Positions 27,301-41,500 of a stretch of DNA of 64,000 nt are shown here, one piece after another. The position numbers were made by a program, and so were the translations under genes. Position 1 is the first letter of the stretch; every line of letters begins with the position of its first letter. The notes under the pieces are model-generated. The model had not been told where the DNA came from and searched no databases. It saw only the letters and a program-made list of their open reading frames with translations. The DNA is from Ignelater luminosus (lineage: Eukaryota; Arthropoda; Insecta; Coleoptera; Elateridae), in NCBI GenBank assembly GCA_011009095.1, contig VTPC01000483.1, positions 245,087-309,086 on the forward strand. Reading direction: 5' to 3'.

Positions 27301-28714
27301 TATTGGTAAAAACGAATTTGACTATGGAAATATTGTGGAGTTATCGGGAAGATAGCCAAATTCGGATTGAACCGAGGGACTAGCAGACAAAACAGTTTAG
27401 GGGACAAACTTTTGAAAAGTATTTATCACGACGAAATAATAAATAAATTAACAACAGCAAACATTTTGTTTTAGATTACTAATGAATAAATTAACTTTCA
27501 TTTTTTGTCTTTTGTTTGTAACTTTAGAATAGTTTTAATTTTTTCCGTGAAGCATTACAAAACGTTGTTTTGCCTAGTGTTCACGAATTATTTTTTGTGA
27601 TACTATTACAGGACAGTTTGTTTGTTTATATCAAACTATTTACTCTTTACACATTTTTGTTTTTGTAACCAACTTTAAAGTCAGAAAAAATTGCACGTTT
27701 GCGAATAATGTTATGTCATCATGCAGGGCCAGTCCAACTAGAGGGATTTACAAAATCATATTGATTGACTTTCTGCTAATACAGAATGCACGAATGGCGA
27801 ATTGAATAGTCGAAAAGTGACAGCTTGCATTATTATATCATGACATCATAAGTAACTTTTAAAATAAAAATAGAACTAAAACCACTGATTCTATTACGTA
27901 TTTGATTTAGCCATCAAAGTGCGCATTGCTAAGACATAACTTGTTTTCCATTTTTGGTTGCTATAAACTTGATAAAAAATTTTGGTCAAAATTTATTTAA
28001 TTGAAATCTAACCAGCCACTAACAATCAGTTTGCGGACCACCATAGCTTGAGAAACACTACTTTAGTAAATAAGTAAATTAGTTTTTGGACTTTCACGAG
28101 TTTCGTGAAGTGACTAGAGACAATTAAAAATAAATACTAATCTGGATTTGTATTGTACTTATGCATTACTCTATTATAAAAGTGAACCGTGCCAATGCCT
28201 TTGCAACTTTTGAGTCTGAAGAGTAAATCGTTGTTTTTTCTGATTTTTTTTTGTATTTCGCATTACATCTACATCCCACTATAGATTGCTTTTGAATTAA
28301 TATTTAAAGAAGTAATAGGGTCACTCAAAGTCTGTATTAATTAAGATGTGCGTTTTTTCTTGTGGTTATTTCTGCTTTTCTAAGGCACATAGAACTAATT
28401 TTAGTTTGGTGCTGCAACGCCAATAGGTAAAGCAGGACAATTTTGACTTACAGTGTTTGGTTCTCTAAAGAACGGGGTTTCTTGATTTAATTTGATAATC
28501 AAAAGTTGCCGTGTCAAGATGATAGACGTAACCAATCACAATTGATTTTGAAAGGTAATTCCATTTTCTTGACAATGATGACAAGGTTTATGAAAGATTT
28601 CAGAAAACGAATTATAGCCATTTGTTTGTTCAAACTGCAACTATCAAAAACTAATTTAAATCAAAACATCTGGGAATGCAAAGCATAACCACAACGAAGT
28701 CCTGTTTTGTTACT

Positions 28715-29005
28715 TTGTTCAAATTTTGGCGGCCATTTTGACCATGTTCCCGAGGTGATATCAAAAAACTAAAGTAGAATACGATACCAAAGTAGAAAAA
28801 AAATTTGAAGATTTTCCAATTTTCGGCGGCCATTTTGATCATGTTCCCAAAGAGTTATCAAAAAACGAAGATACCACGTAGTCTTTAGTTTTTGATGTAA
28901 AATCCAAATCTGAAGTCAAAATTTCGAAATTTGACAAAAAATGCGGACAGACAGACAGACTTCGCAAATTCAGTAACGACTCCTTCGGAGTTCGTTAATC
29001 AAGAA
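28715..29005 (+). repeat. dispersed repeat with a 97-bp internal duplication and GACA run
   Basis: GGCGGCCATTTTGACCATGT at 28728 and the variant GGCGGCCATTTTGATCATGT at 28825 share a unit that ends in ATCAAAAAAC. The block continues to GGACAGACAGACAGACTTCG and ends with a small hairpin GACTCCTTCGGAGTTC near 28978. A terminal hairpin after a short tandem run looks like the 3' tail of a retroposon (LINE- or SINE-like). The class is not certain. Confidence 0.5.
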
Positions 29006-32000
29006 GATGTAATAACCATATTGTAAACACATTTGATAAACTGACAAGGTGACACGTGTAAAAAAGCGTAAATGTGTAAAATAGTTAGTAATTAAATTAG
29101 TTAGCATGCCTAATGGAGAAAATAGAATTTTCCCATAGCAATATAGAATATACCTTGCAATATCTAAAAATATTTGTAAGTTAAACAATGTACAATTTGC
29201 TAGTCTTTTATTTTTCTATTAATAATTTTACTGATGTAAACTTATTATAAATGTTGCTCTTCACGTTTACTCTCTTACTTTACAAGTGAGGTTAATTCAG
29301 AAATCTTTGGGCGCATTCTATGGAAATTGTCTTATTTCCTTTGTTTTTTTTTCTGATTTGGTGTTATGAACGGCTTGTACAGGAAGAAGCGATTTAGTAC
29401 TTTTAGAATATCTTCTTGCTCTTTTGAATTAATGAGTACATGTACAAAAAGATATTAAATCTCTGACGAACTGAAACTACCCCTAGGAAATATATTCTAA
29501 GCAATATGACGATGTTGCATTGAGCATTTGCCTTCCAAGGCGTAAAACATTATGGCATAATTTAAAACTATTTAAAACACAAAATCTTGAAATCATTAGG
29601 ATATCGAAAGGATTAAGCTACATGAGAAACAAATGACTTCTGAGAAGGTTTTGAAATATAGCTTTTCTGTACTAGAGTTATTAGACCAAATGCCATTGCG
29701 AATGCAGAATTTGTAAGAAACTTCTGTGGAATGCTTCAAATATTAATTTCATTCCTGCAAACCTGCAGTATTAAATCAGAGTTAGATTTTGAACCACCAT
29801 AACATCAATAGTTTTAAAATCTTTTATAATCAAAGTCAGACACACTATGAAACATTATTTTAGCTACTTACTGCATTAATAGAGCTCGATTGAAAAAATA
29901 TTTAAATGCAAGTTCGTAGAAATTAAAATGAAATTGAGAATTAGTAAATCTAAAGAAGCTAACATCTTTTAGTTACTCCTTTCGGCCGTGTTTTGTTTGC
30001 AAAACAATCGATGCATGTTTAAGCAAAAAAAATATGTTCATTTGCAAAGATACGAATCTGCAATTTTCTTGATAAAATATAATTTAGAAATAATCTACGT
30101 TACGTACTGAGTTAGAAGCATGAGTATGATCTAAATATCTTCAGCAAAGACTAAATTGATATTTACGTTTTTCAGTGCCGAATTAAACGACCTTCAATTT
30201 GTTTGTATCAATTCTCCGCACTTTCCAATACCATTTAAATTATAGCAATAAACCACGATAGAATTTTGATAAAGTTTGCCAAAAGACTTCTTGATCGTAC
30301 ATCTTTTTATTTACACTATAATTTCTGTATTGGTTTCTATGCCCCAGTGTCTTTTTAGTTTTGTTTATTCATTGCACGTACTAGAATTAATTTTCCTCCG
30401 ACGTTGTTTTAGGTTATCTTAAAAAAGGAGATTAAATTTGAAAACCCATCTTTTTATTTAATGGCCGGTATTGTATTGATTTCAGCACAATGGAGCTACT
30501 GGTCATGAAATGCGAAGATTTATGAATTATAAATTTTTAAATCTATTACTACACCACCGAGTTGCAATTCTCTATAAATATGTTGGTTACACAGACCTAA
30601 AAGTTTGTTGAAAACCTTAAAATACTACAGTTCATCCGCAACACACGATATTTAACTTTTTTATTTTAGTTTGTGTAATTTCCTGCTTTAATTGAATCAC
30701 GTTTGTATCAAGTTCTATTTGCGCAAAAACAAATCCGACCCGATTAAAAATGTCACGCATTTGCATCATGGCTATCGATTCATTTTAATATCATTCAAGA
30801 GATTGCATTTTAAGGTATCCAATATTGAAGCCTCAATCAACAAAAGTTTAAGTATCAATTTGTACACTTTCGGTTTGCAATCATCACCTTATCAATTACC
30901 ACGCGATATTTAATTACGAAAACATTTTGTTTATGTATTATCATTATCCTGTTACGAAAAAATATTTGCATGAAGAGGGCAGAAAGGTTACTTATTATTA
31001 TTCTTTTATCGCCCTGTGTATTATCTAATTGTCGTACAAAGCCGAAAACTCCTCTGCGCGAATTGTTTTTCCCTTCCAACTTCCAAATAATTGATGGAAG
31101 GCGGTATTGCTTTACGTCAGAAACACCTTAAGAATTGTTGTCAACATTTAATAGCTGAGTAATGTTTTTAATATAGCTAGTAGAAATGAGTCAACAGCCA
31201 TTACATGTGTATTAGAAAAATATCGAAAGCGCCATGGACAAAACAACATTATATACAAATAACACACGTATACATACGTCCGTTCACCCAAGTCATATGA
31301 AATCCTTGGAACTTTGTACCTCGCGTTATTCAAACAGAGCCTTTGAAAATACACCTACGGGTCTGAGGAGCATGGGTTTGTTATTTATTCATTTTTTGAC
31401 CTTGCGATTTGAATATTTAAATGTTGATTTAGAAAATTTCTCCTAGGTGCTACTTTATTTGACGTATCCCACAGATTTGAAGACTTTTAATTTATAGGTA
31501 ATTATAATTATTGTTAAATGCAATTTTGTAGTGTTCATTAATAATTATTATATGCAAAAGCAAGAATAAGAACGAGTTTTTCGATATTTTTATATAATCC
31601 AAACTGGTTTCGGTTATTTTCTAATGATCAACCCTTACTTTAGATTTTTTTACGTAGTGTCTCATTCTACTCCGATTTTTAAATTATTAATGTTTGAAAA
31701 CGATTGCAAAAGTTGATCAGATCTTATCTTGTTATAATTGCAAAAAAGTTGGCCATTTCTTCATTTAGTGTATCAAGCATAAAGTAAATACTCTTGTGAA
31801 GCTTTTCCTCATCCCACTCATTTTACAAATTATCTTATCTTCCAAGTAAACGTTTAATTTTGATATTAATGTAAAAATAATAATTTTCCACGTATGAGTC
31901 GGTCGTTGTTGTTGCACGTGTTTCGATGATTTATGTTTGCGTCGTGGCTGGAAGAGCAGAAAAGATATTAATGCCTGTAATTTCAAATATATGCGTAGCC

Positions 32001-32029
32001 TAGCTGTATGCCGCATAATTTTGTAATTT

Positions 32030-32200
32030 AGCATTGGAATAGCTCGTTTCCTGGCTTGTTTTTGCGTCGAGTTGGCTAAACAAATCCTCGCCTTCTCATT
32101 GGGGGCCTGTTTTTATCTCTTAACTGCTTTAAGGACGCGGAGTAGAGTTGGGCGCGGCTCCAACAAAATCCGATGAACCCGGATGAAAAACAAATGATAA
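32030..32200. promoter_or_regulatory. GC-richer block, possible regulatory element
   Basis: This 170-bp block contains GCGTCGAGTTGGC, GGGGGCCTG, GGACGCGGAG and GGGCGCGGCTCC in a strongly AT-rich background. No exon structure is seen. A second block, 32440-32640, carries a CRE-like TGACGTCA and a GGCAACGTTGC palindrome. The regulatory role is inference. Confidence 0.3.
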
Positions 32201-33479
32201 TCTCCGTTTTCTCCCTATTTATTTAAAGTCGTTTTGTTTTTTTTTGTGGCCGTGCCTATACAAAATTCGAATGTCGAGTTTAAGCCGAGATTGCATTGAA
32301 AATCGATTTCATTATGTAGTATAGATCGAATATAATTTAAAATGGTAATGGTTTCATAAATTATTGATTTAGTATGGCTCGTTCGGTAATTTCCTCGTTA
32401 CGCTGAATTAATGGTTAGTAACCCCATTAGAATTTCCGCAGATTCAGAAATTCTAGGTGCCCACCTCTAACGCCAAGCAGGTTTCGTTGTTTCTCATTAT
32501 AAATCAACAAGAGTACAGTGACGTCAGTGTGACTTTAGGCAACGTTGCACAAACGCCCAGTTGCTTACTAAGCACGGTTGGCTCTTGTAACCTCGACAGC
32601 TTGTTTGAACCTTTGGTTGCCCCGTCTAAGTGGAATACCCAGTTATAAGATGTAGTAATATGAGTCCAGTTTCTTTGAAGATAGTTTTGATCGGTGTAGT
32701 AGATAGTTTTGATGTTTTGGGCGATGGTAATTGTATAAGAAACTTAATTCTAGTTCGAAACTTTCGAATAGGATGAACTATTTTAATATTTTCGAAATGC
32801 ATTTTACGACTACAAAAATATTGGTAGTAATTGCTAATAAATAAAAAGGAGAAATAAAACTGATACATAAATAAAGCGTTCGATAATTTAGAAAGAAATG
32901 ACTTGGCAGTATATCAATACTATTCGCTTCAAAAACATTTTATATTCATTTATGGATTTCGATTTATGTAGTTAATTAAAATGTTATTTAGCAATGTTTC
33001 AAGATTCTATAAATCAAAAGGAATTTTCAAGCAATTTTATACAAATTACAAGGATTAAAAATGGAAGAGGAAGAATTTGAATATCAGCATATCACAGATG
33101 TAAGGGGAGAAGCCGAAATTGGGGAAAATACACAAAAACAAACGCCCTGGTATTTAGGCCCAGTTTACATAATAAGTTTTTGCGTCGTAACAGAAATTTC
33201 TACAACGTTGCCACATCCACTTATGCAAAAAATTTATTTTGTAAAATTCCGCAAGATCTTTATCGAATAATTTTGCTTTTATAATTAAAACAAAAATTCG
33301 CGGTAGTTACATTATCCGTTGGTTGTAGTTGGATAAGCTTGGTTTTTAGGTCGAAAAAGTCGACGTTTCCATTTCTCCGATAAATGTGCGTCGGAGTCGG
33401 TGCAGAACAATGCGAACGTAAAATTTGCTTTTTCATCAACATTTTTATTTAGGAAAAAACTGCAACTGGGAGGCGAAAG

Positions 33480-33835
33480 CAGTCAAGCGAATTGTCTGCG
33501 TGTTCTAAAAAAGCGACAACGTGGTACACCTTTACGTTGACTGTCCTATTATACACGCAGCGGACCACGTATTTACTGTACGCGAGTTCAAGTTTATCAA
33601 GTTGTATCCGAAGCTGGGCAATCACATCAAACAATGGTAGCATTGGAAAGCTAGAGTGTGCGTTTGTATGGCAACGTCGCGGGGAGGTGAACGGGGAGTG
33701 GGGAAAGTGGGGCTCTGGAAGCTCGATTGTCGTACTACGCAGCGGGCCCAGCAAAATCGATCTGACGCAATGCGTTGTTCCTGGTGGGCCTGCCCGCATT
33801 AATCCGTAGCTCGGGGTGATTTCGTTAGTAAGGGT
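33480..33835 (+). promoter_or_regulatory. CpG-rich block, candidate internal promoter of spen
   Basis: About 350 bp with elevated GC and CpG lie 1.5 kb before the RRM1 exon. They include GGCAACGTCGCGGGGAGG and CTACGCAGCGGGCCCAGC, and end in a donor-like TTCGTTAGTAAGG (GT at 33828). Frames are open on both strands, as expected for GC-rich noncoding DNA. It could be an alternative first exon and promoter for spen, which would give a protein lacking the first half of RRM1. Confidence 0.3.
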
Positions 33836-35320
33836 AATTGTAAAGCTTATTTAGACTTACTGCACATCATTTTTGTCCTTTAATAATCCACTTCAGTGGC
33901 TGAATCGTCATTTTTTTGTTCAGCACACTGCGTTTTTGGCTTCTGTTTAAAAGCGCAGCACGCACACGGAACATATCGATTTATGCTTCGACTCGCATTT
34001 CCCCTTTCATTAGTTTTATAAATACATTTTTATCAGACGTTTTCATCTTAATTACAAGTTTATAACACAAAATGTGTGCTTCAAGCTAGCCACACCCTAT
34101 ACGATCAAAAACGTAAAAACGCAGAAATTAGCCCAGATTCCTTGTTTATAGTCTTTATTGTACAAAATCAACAATAATTATGAGTTTTTAAACAATAGCA
34201 GGCATGCTCAACACAAAGACACTTCACTTTTTTCGCCTAGAATGTATATTTAGAGAAATAAATCAAGCGACGACGTTGGTGTTCGTATTCCAAATGACGA
34301 GTGCCGTTGAAATAGGAACGTTGTTACGTGGAATTTGTGTTTTATACGAGGTCTGCACACATGCGCATCTGTTGTTCTGATATCGGCTTCCCTACCAGTC
34401 AACTTCGCCAGCTCAACGATCCTACCACAGATATTTACGAAACGTTTCGCCAGTTGTAATATCAGTGGGAGGAACAAAATATTCATCCATCCTACTTTAG
34501 TTCGTTTCACTATGGCACAAATTCGGATCACGTCTGTCGAGCACTGGTTCGTGCACAAATCGAGGTTCAACTTTGTTTTGCTACAACCATGTTCATAATA
34601 ACATGTAACTCCAGGAAGGTGCAAATTTTAGTATTCCCAAACGTAAGCCTATTTTCACATAATGTTTTATTTAATTACTTGGACAACTGATCACGTTAGT
34701 AATGCCTATTTTCATTTTGGAATCGCAAAGCAGCTTCTTCTCATTATTCTTTTGATTTTTATGCGTTTTGCATCAAAGCTTAAAGTAATTACCAATTAGC
34801 GGTTTATTAACCACGAGTTTACGTAACTACTACGTAAAGTTTATTACCACCTAGAGAATGAAGAAATTTCTCTTATGATCCTATAATGTATCCCCCCTAT
34901 AGCTCTTTTAATCGCCTTCTATATGTAAGCAACGGAAAATGTTTTTTCTTTTTGTATTTGTTTGTCTCATGTGGACTGAAGTTTTTATGTTCAATAGAAA
35001 GAAATGTTATATATCCTTTTTATGACTCTTTCAAAATACAGTTACCATACTCTTTTATGTCCTCATTTCCCAAAAGGATCGCGTAAGACGTTTTGATGTT
35101 ATCGCAATAAGAAACCGCTACCACGTAAAGCCTCGTTTATTCAAAGGGGGAGGACGTTTGGAAAATTTTTAGATTGTTTGTAGGTTTCTTCTGTACATTT
35201 TTCATGAGTGTCATTGACTTCAGTTTTAGTGTTATATTTTCCCCGAAGGAGGACGAACTATTTGTATTTGCACCAAAAAAGGCGAATCAATTCTAAAATT
35301 CGTATATTATTTGGTTACAG
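33836..35320 (+). other. noncoding stretch before the RRM1 exon
   Basis: Mostly AT-rich. Between 34300 and 34610 the base composition is more even and frames are open on both strands, but none matches a family I recognise. The segment ends with the acceptor TTGGTTACAG of the RRM1 exon. Confidence 0.5.
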
Positions 35321-35581
35321 ATATGGCCGCGTGCAGAGTGTCAAGTTGTTGCCACGGAGCGTCAAGGAAGAGACGGGCGAGAACACGACGGCGTGCACGG
35401 TGGCATTTATGGACATCAAAAGCGCGTCAAAAGCGCACACCGCGGAACACAAAATTGATGAGAGAACTCTGACCACGGAGTACTACGAACCTGCTGCCAT
35501 TCCGTCCGCTGCCTCACCGCAGAACACGAACTCTACGTACTCTACCTCCCCCGGTAGTACCCGATTTACAAATAGTCATGG
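35321..35581 (+). CDS. spen: spen coding exon with second half of RRM1
   Basis: The exon follows the acceptor TTGGTTACAG and ends before the donor GTAAGT. Its first base is the third position of a codon, most likely Arg, so the reading YGRVQSVKLLPR continues an RRM begun upstream. The RNP1-like stretch TACTVAFMDIKSA and the following LTTEYYEP match the second half of RRM1 in the family, including the conserved IKSA.KAH segment. An intron immediately before the YGR motif is also where I recall vertebrate SPEN being interrupted. After the RRM the exon runs into a Ser/Thr/Asn-rich linker. It ends with two bases of a Gly codon completed by the next exon 11 kb away. The reading frame is open upstream of the acceptor, but that part does not resemble an RRM and is treated as intron. 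Confidence 0.93.
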
Positions 35582-38500
35582 GTAAGTTGATTAAAAGATG
35601 CTCAAGATTTTCAAACTAATTAGAGACATACACGGTATGCACTTGCACCATTTTACTTGCTTGATTGTCATCACAGGATATCCTTTCTGTTTGCTTTGAT
35701 TTAAGAAAGACGGTGCACGTGAATTGAGCAGACTGTAGCTTATAAGGAAAAAGATACAAAATGGAGATTAAGAAAGTGGCTATCTGAAGTGATACTTGAG
35801 ATTCAAACCTTTATCAATGTCACGCACATGGAAAATTTTTCATGAATATCGCAACTACTTTCATCATTTTCTGGAATTCTTTAGATTATTTATATATTTA
35901 GAATGCCATTGGAAAGTCATTTTTTAAGAATCGAAATTCTGTCTTGACTATCAGACTATTTCATATGGATATTTACTTTGCTATATGATTCAGTTTATTG
36001 GAGAAAATACCATTCTTGTAATAAAGAAGATTAAAACACAGGAAGTTTTATGAGAAACGTATGGCAAGATTTAACACGCAGGAAGGATTCTGTCATATTT
36101 TATTCTTTCTATACTTGCAGCATTCCGCAGTAAAGATTTTGAGGATTCTCGTTACCTTTTGATTATGGGAACATACTAATTATCGAAAATGACAACATGT
36201 TTAAATTGGCTTTTCTTTGTAAGACTGCTAGATTCCGAAAACATTTACTAGTATTTGAGTAGTGATAATAGACTAGAAGACCTTAGCATCATCAGTGAGC
36301 AGACTAGATGTCTTAGAGAGCATTGTCCAATTCTTTCTGTGGTTACATTTGCCTCCTTTGCTTGGCCCTAGTAGAATGTTAAATTTCATAAATATGAACA
36401 TCTCGAATTCAAGTTTTACCAGGAATATGTTTCATGATTCTTTTAGTTGCTTTTCTAGGATACTGTTCTTCACTGAGTCTTTGCTAACTACCGAAGGCAT
36501 CATTCTAGTGCAGGTTTTTGATTCAGGTAGGCATGCACCAACGCACTGGTTGCACTGTACTGATGATTTTGTGACTGTCGCTGATTATTACTTAACCATA
36601 CAGTAATAACAGGATCGTGTGAACTGACATAATAAATACGTCAGTCATATAGGTAGATTGTCTGGTTTTAGCGTTTTCTCAGTTGTAATTTCTTTATACA
36701 AAGAAATTCCAGACCTTATAGACTTTGATCATCTGTAGACATTGATTTGAGGTGTCGATATTGTTGGTTTTTCGTCACTTTTTACTTTTCTTGTATTTTG
36801 TTTGCAGTCGCATTGAGAAGATAATAGTTTATCAGTAAATCGAAAAATCACACTTTAGTAATAAAGATTGTAGTTGTTATCGTTATAGAGATGTGGGCGA
36901 TGATGTATAATATGCAGGGGCGACCTGCTGGTAGCTTACGAAACAAATTTGCAGTATAGATAGGGAGGGCAGACGCTACCACACATGACCTTAAGCCAAA
37001 ACAATTACTTTACATTACACTCTTAGCACCAAACAAAGATGGCTTTCGTTAAACGTAAATTAACACTGTTCTTGTTTTTTATTATTTTTTGTTTCGAGTC
37101 TAATGACTCACCTATTGATATAAAATCTCTCGTTCACTCGGTATCATCTTAACACTGGCATAATAACCAATGTGTGCAATATAGGAATAGAGAAATATCA
37201 AGGAATTTTAAATATAAAACGTTGAAGCAAAATCTGTACAATGAAGACCTTACATCTTTTTTAGTTTCGGAAGAAAGAACACATACTGTTTGTTGATGAT
37301 GGTAGCAATTATTTGTTCAAATGTTAATAGTTGGAGCTTTATAAAATCAGGATACTAAAAGACCAACATGACTTTTGGTCTTGGTTTTGGTATAGTTCTA
37401 CGATCTTGATTTTGGTCAACATCAAGATAGAAAGGTTTGGTTTTGATATTGTGAGTCTTGACTTTGGTCTTGGTTTCGGCTTATAAAATTCTAAACAATA
37501 ACAACAGGTATATGCTGCTTGTAAAAAGTATTAAATAAATTTTTCTTTTTGAAAATCCTCTGTGTTTCAAAAACCAGGATTTATAAATCCTTTATTTTTC
37601 ATGCGGTAAAAGATAAGGGAAAAGTGAAGGAATTTGTCCAAAATCAAAATAGTTAGGGATCTTCTTTAATGAAGAGAGGTAGTCTAGAAATTGAAGATGT
37701 TGCATCTTTTAGGGCACTTACTGAAAATAATCGTTTGTACTGTCTTAGGAACGAAGTATCAACTTTGAGAATAATTTATATCGGTAGTATTTTCCTCTAT
37801 CGGCGATGATTTCAATTGAAACATTTAATATAACGAGATCGATGCAAAAACATCAGTTTTCCTTTTCCATTTCTTACCTCTTTTATTTTCTATGTTTTAT
37901 CTCTTTTGGTCTTTTATACATTTCTTCTTTTCTGTTTTTCTGGTACAACCTTTCTTTCTTCCTTGGTCTTTGCTTCACTTTATCTTTTTTCTTCTTTTAT
38001 CCTTTTGTACTCTGGTTTGATTCAATCATGTCTTCTCATTTCATTCTTTTTGTTTTTTATTTCATTGTTTTTTTTCCATTGCAATCTCTCGTTTTCTATC
38101 TCTTAAATGCCTGTGAAATATTTATTTGCTGGCTCTTGCCTTATTCATTTGTTTTTATAGGCTGTTGCTTTCTATGTATGTTCCCCTACAGGATGCTTGT
38201 ATTAACTTTGCTTCTTTAAGATTATACTTTGAAAGCCAGAGAACATTCTGATAAAAATTGCTGTCTTGAGATAATCAATAATACAATGCACGAATCAATG
38301 CAAAATCTTCATACTGATGCTACCTAATTCTATGCATCTATCATCACCTACAATTTGATGAGCGAATTAAAGATTTTGATTGATAGATGCAATTCGAAAC
38401 TCGGCTTTCTTTGTTTTATTTGTACTTTAATTTTTTGATTTTTGTATTATAAGAATTTTAGTTTAGTTGTATATTTTCATATTCACTAACTTGCTGTAGT

Positions 38501-41500
38501 ATGCGATATAATATCGGGAAGTTTAAGCTCGATGAATACCATCGATGCATTTGTCGAAAAAGGAACACCAGGAAGATTATTCATTGGCCAAAAGTTATAG
38601 CCTGCTATACGATAACAAAAAAAACACTATTAGTCATAATACATGACACTCTAATAATAAAGGCTTGGTCGTCATTTTGAGAACCTACATTTCGATGATA
38701 TTTATCCAACTTTTAAAATTCTCCTTTATTTTCAATCAGTTAAAAATTTTAGCTTGTCTACAAACTCTTGAATGCTCAAATTTCTCATCGAAAATCACCG
38801 TATTTCTGTCATATGCCCTTTAATTTATTTTCGTTTAATTATGGTAGGTTGAATCAATAATGATGATGAATCTTGATTGTAATACTGATTAGACATAGAC
38901 TTATGTGAGTAATTTCCATTAACTGCAGTCCTTGAGAGTATTATTTAATGTTATTTTCGTTTCCTAAATCACGCGTGTATAAGATAAACTAGTCCATATC
39001 TCTCTTATCAATTCAAGTATTTCCCTGAATTCCTTGTTTTTCATAGCTAGTAATAAATAATCGATATAGCTTAATCTGCTGATAAGATTAAAATGATAAC
39101 CTAAGGGCATGACTATACTTCAGTCTTGCTTATGTTGTTCTCTATGTAATATACCATGTGGAAGAAGAAATTAATATTAAAGAAAAACTGAAAATGTGTT
39201 TTCTTGTGGATTTTATAACGAACTAAATAGATTTGTGTATAATAAAACTCTGATGTAATTTGTTAACATTTTACTGTTATCAAATTTGCAAAAGTGATTG
39301 TACAGGATAACAAATATATTAACAAATAATGTTTGGGTAATAGATCCTTGAACAACCTGTTGTAATAATAATAAATAATTTATTAAAATAAATTTAGTCG
39401 CTATCCAGTAGAATTTTATTCTCTTTGAAAATCCCGTTAAAAGAGGAATAAAATGCTTCTTTCTCTACGTCGTTTTAATCATTACCGCATACGTAAGATG
39501 AAACTGTATTTTTGTAACACTTAAAATATTTGATGTGACCTCATGAATACAAACAGTAATACAAATATAAATCTTTATCTGCTTGTTTTGTACTTTTATA
39601 TTATTTATTCTAATTTACAAACCGTTAACTAAAATAACTGTATAACAACTCACGAAGTGTCTGGTATATCATCAACGTTTTCTGCAATTTAGACGAACTT
39701 TCCTTTCGAAAATTATTAAAATCTTAAAAAACGAGAACTGGGCTGTGCCAAATAACTCTTGTTCTTTCTTTGTATTACAGTTATTGTTACTTAATCCCAG
39801 TACTACTTTTTTTTTTCGTTCACTTCATGTCACCGCCTACGGTGTATGCGCCTTGAGATAAAGTTTTTAACGAAAATGCATTGTACTTTGATTATAGGTG
39901 TGTACACGAGGTGTGACTTTGCTTTATTTAAATAGGTCGTAGGAAAAACATTGCATATAGTGTACACACACAACATAAAAACCGTTGTTGTCATTAGCAT
40001 TGGATGTATCTGACGTACCATAATGATTAAGCTGCTCATTAACGGCTGATATGCAAAATAACCAGCTATTCGCACCATTATTTTCCCATTATGGGTTTCC
40101 TTTTCACTTGTTACCCTGGCTGGTTGTTTCAATATTAATTATTATTAGGTATTACGTTATGTCAACACGGTGTCCTTGTTCGATGATCAAAAAATAAGTT
40201 TATTATTAACAAATTTTCGCAGAAAAGTAAGATACGAATTTTTTTAAGATGAAATGTCAAGGTAAACCCCTATCCTTGTATGCGTTGAAAATATAAAAAG
40301 GGAAAGAAGGAAAATCCCAATAATGCTGATGAAAATATTTACTATAAAGTTGATATTTTTTTTGTTGTTTGTTTATGATACCACTTATAGTCTGTAAACA
40401 ATGAAAGTAAACGTAACTAGCTTTTAATTTAATTATACAAGTTGTAAGTTTCGACATGGAAGGCACTATAAAAGCATTTAATAGTTTTTCTCATAAAATG
40501 CTCATTTCTTTGAAGTATTCATGTTTAAAAGCTTCTTTCTACTATTATTAAAGTTTTTAAAGAGATGTGAAAGAAAGCATAACTACTGTAGATACACTCT
40601 TTAAGGTTCTTTACTTATTCTTTGGATGCCTAACCTCACTATTACCGTTGTGACAATTTTAATAAAAAATCTTTAAAATTTACTGATTGGTAAATTTACA
40701 TTCGTACTTGAGTAAAGAAGGACAAAGAAGAATGGCAGTTCTGGTCACTAAAACAAGTTCTTGAAAGTAAGGTCTGTTTAAATATTTGGAAATTGTGAGA
40801 TAATGAGATTGCAGTAAAAAATAAAAATTATACTAAAAACCCACATATGTACCTTCGAGCAATATTTCTCCATCAACATTGGTAACAGCAGCAACAAATA
40901 CGTTCATAATTTCATTCCTTCAGGATATTTTTCCAATGGCTTTCCATGTTTAGTCTTGATACTTAATTCGAGTTCAGCAAATGAAGCCATTCATGAATTT
41001 GATCTTTCATTTTTCTCTAGTACGGTATATTAAAAGTGCTCTCGATGCTTTCACAATAATCAAAATTTTTCTCGTCGTAAATTACAGATACAGAAAGTTA
41101 ATGTCAATTTCATTCAGGGTTCCCACTCTTCTGGAAAACCGAGAGAAGTCAGGGAATGAAATAATTTTATATTTTAGTTGGGGAAAGTCTAGAAAACTTA
41201 ATCATTTTAGTAAAAACTCACGGAATTTAAGTACAGATCAGCAAAGATTTTAGTAGAAGTACATTTTTGAATTCACCTGTAATTTCTTGTTTTCATTCAA
41301 CGGTGTTGGTGTATTAGGAAATAAACAAGATATGAACTGTAGAAGGTGAGTGCTAATTTTCTCCGCACTAAAATAACTGTAGTTATTACTGAAACCTCTT
41401 TTCTTTGTTTTACATGAATTAAGTCACGGAAAATTTATCGTTTTGATCAAGGAGAGTGGGGGAAATTTAAATAGTATTCTAAGTGGAAACTCTTCTATCC

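Larger units (their letters stand above)
1..35320 (+). other. presumed first intron of spen (5' part outside window)
   Basis: The exon at 35321 starts inside RRM1, so an upstream exon must encode the HLWVGNL-type half of that domain. I looked at the TGGGT-containing sites on the + strand of this stretch and none reads as that motif. The simplest model is that the missing exon lies before position 1 and this stretch is intronic. It contains the antisense MADF-BESS gene and the repeats listed below. Segments 1-2019, 2560-10065, 10941-17800, 24321-28700 and 29006-33450 otherwise show nothing I can support beyond AT-rich noncoding DNA. Confidence 0.65.

Noticed and set aside
34250-34624. Overlapping open frames on both strands; one + frame contains FHYG, loosely like a BEACH domain
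   Set aside because: The similarity is a few residues, the frame has a stop, and no other BEACH motif is present.
37806-38219. Open frame for a hydrophobic 137-residue protein
   Set aside because: It coincides with a T/C-rich tract that forces Phe/Leu/Ser codons. There is no conserved domain or splice context.
38310-38400. Short inverted repeat TGCATCTATCA/TGATAGATGCA
   Set aside because: The stem is only about 11 bp plus a few bases in AT-rich DNA, too weak to call an RNA or element.
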